NCBI GenBank assembly: GCA_934256595.1
Contig: CAKQOW010000077.1
Coordinates: forward strand, 1 to 6,540
Reading direction: 5' to 3'
DNA from: an uncultured Clostridia bacterium
Lineage (GTDB): Bacteria; Bacillota; Clostridia; Peptostreptococcales; Anaerovoracaceae
Length of the DNA stretch: 6,540 nt
In this document: positions 5,605 through 6,540 of the stretch, in pieces
How positions within the stretch are numbered: position 1 is the first letter of the stretch
Layout of the letters: every line of letters begins with the position of its first letter
The notes under the pieces: model-generated
Databases searched by the model: none
Told to the model about the DNA's origin: nothing
Seen by the model: the letters and a program-made list of their open reading frames with translations, nothing else
Translations under genes and position numbers: made by a program

Positions 5605-6540
5605 TTGGAAGAGAAGATTAATAAAAAACCCGCATATATCCTTATGACAGTTCTTGTAATGTTATGGGGATTTGATTATGTTGTAGCCAAAACAGGACTT
5701 GAGATATTCAAGCCTATGAGCCTGCTTTTCTGCAAGTATTCCATAGGCTTTATTACAATACTGACAATCAAGCTGCTGAGAGGCAATTTTAACTTAATAA
5801 GAGCAAAGGACATACCTGTATTTCTGCTGTGTTCACTTTGCGGAGAGGTGCTTTACTTCAACTGTGAGTACAATGCGCTAAGCTATATACCGGCATCGCT
5901 GGTTACAATCGTTCTTGCATTTGTGCCGGTGGTTTCAATAATTGCCGAGAGAGTTATATTCAAAAGAAAGGCAAACAGAAGAATTATTATCGGTATGGTT
6001 TTGTGCCTTTGCGGCGTGGTGCTTGTAATAGGCGCGGATTTCAGCGAGCTGTTTCAGGGAAGGGCTTTGGGATATCTGCTGGCTCTCGGCGCAGTGTTCT
6101 GCTGGAATGTATATAACTATATAACCTCATACCTCAAGGATTATGACAGTATGACTCTTGCGTGCACACAGATGCTGTGTTCGCTTTGCATAATGGCGCC
6201 GATTGCACTGCGCAGCATGCCTGATTTTACCCAGCTTCAGCCAACGCTTATAGCAGGCCTTATCTATCTTGGGATGGGATCTGCGGGCTTCGGATTTTTA
6301 ATTATGGTATACGGACTCAAAAAACTGGGGCCTACTGCTTCAGCGCTTTATTCCGATTTCCTGCCGGTATCCACATCTATATTCGGCTGGATATTCCTTA
6401 AAGAAAGCCTGTCGCCGCTTCAGATGCTTGGCGGTGCAGTGGTTATCGCAGCCGGTTACATAGTAATCAAAGAAAAAGGAAAACTTGATACTCTGGAACA
6501 GACAGAAGCAAAGCTGGAACAAGGTACAAAACAATTAGAA
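5605..6540 (+). CDS. EamA/DMT-family membrane transporter (3' end cut off)
   Basis: This is an inner-membrane protein of the drug/metabolite transporter superfamily, whose members mostly export small metabolites, amino acids or drugs. The substrate cannot be told. From TTG 5605 the frame stays open for 312 codons to the window edge with no stop. It contains two tandem EamA halves (about 11-143 and 155-288), each with about five hydrophobic helices. Family-like segments include MLWGFDYVVAK (19-29) near the first helix, PASLVTIVLAFVPVVSIIAE (96-115) in the first half, and LGPTASALYSDFLPV (241-255) with LKESLSPLQMLGGA (265-278) in the second. After the last helix comes a charged tail (from about 289) with leucines 297, 304 and 311 at heptad spacing, possibly a short coiled coil. 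The gene has its own MerR-type promoter and is separated from uvrA by a terminator. The family call is firm; the role is unknown. Confidence 0.93.
   Translation, partial: MEEKINKKPAYILMTVLVMLWGFDYVVAKTGLEIFKPMSLLFCKYSIGFITILTIKLLRGNFNLIRAKDIPVFLLCSLCGEVLYFNCEYNALSYIPASLVTIVLAFVPVVSIIAERVIFKRKANRRIIIGMVLCLCGVVLVIGADFSELFQGRALGYLLALGAVFCWNVYNYITSYLKDYDSMTLACTQMLCSLCIMAPIALRSMPDFTQLQPTLIAGLIYLGMGSAGFGFLIMVYGLKKLGPTASALYSDFLPVSTSIFGWIFLKESLSPLQMLGGAVVIAAGYIVIKEKGKLDTLEQTEAKLEQGTKQLE

Noticed and set aside
6340..6534. Minus-strand 64-codon frame at the right end
   Set aside because: It lies entirely antisense to the transporter coding region, lacks a convincing ribosome binding site, and is Phe/Cys-rich as expected from the reverse complement of that gene.

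Overview
The window looks like a chromosomal segment from a low-to-mid GC Firmicute, most likely a gut-type clostridium. The evidence is a Gram-positive (DinR-type) LexA box, strong AGGAG ribosome binding sites, a TTG start, frequent AGA and ATA codons, and U-tailed intrinsic terminators. I cannot name the species from the sequence. All supported genes are on the + strand.

Layout. Positions 1-143 hold the end of an upstream transcription unit: the tail of one reading frame overlapping a 41-codon frame that resembles the N-terminus of a HepT-like (DUF86) toxin and lacks the rest of it. Positions 161-233 hold a helically phased array of TTGAAGT heptamers with a period of about 11 bp. An intrinsic terminator (246-289) then insulates this unit from what follows. 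Positions 316-384 are the control region of the DNA repair operon: a LexA/SOS box overlapping the -35 of a near-consensus extended -10 promoter. uvrB (385-2355) and uvrA (2364-5201) follow with an 8-nt gap and end at a strong terminator (5225-5268). Positions 5269-5604 are gene-poor. They contain a degenerate 33-bp-period repeat (5299-5409), then a promoter built like those used by MerR-family activators, with a 19-bp spacer and a dyad filling most of it. That promoter precedes an EamA/DMT-type ten-helix membrane transporter gene that starts at TTG 5605 and runs off the right edge.

How the genes work together. UvrB and UvrA are the damage-recognition and damage-verification parts of the UvrABC nucleotide excision repair system. 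The SOS box predicts induction when DNA damage activates RecA and LexA is cleaved. UvrC is not in the window. The transporter is a separate unit with its own promoter architecture and is probably an exporter switched on by an effector-sensing MerR-type regulator encoded elsewhere.

No wholly new system is evident. The least explained parts are the two non-coding arrays (161-233 and 5299-5409), the MerR-type promoter, and the toxin-like remnant at the left edge.
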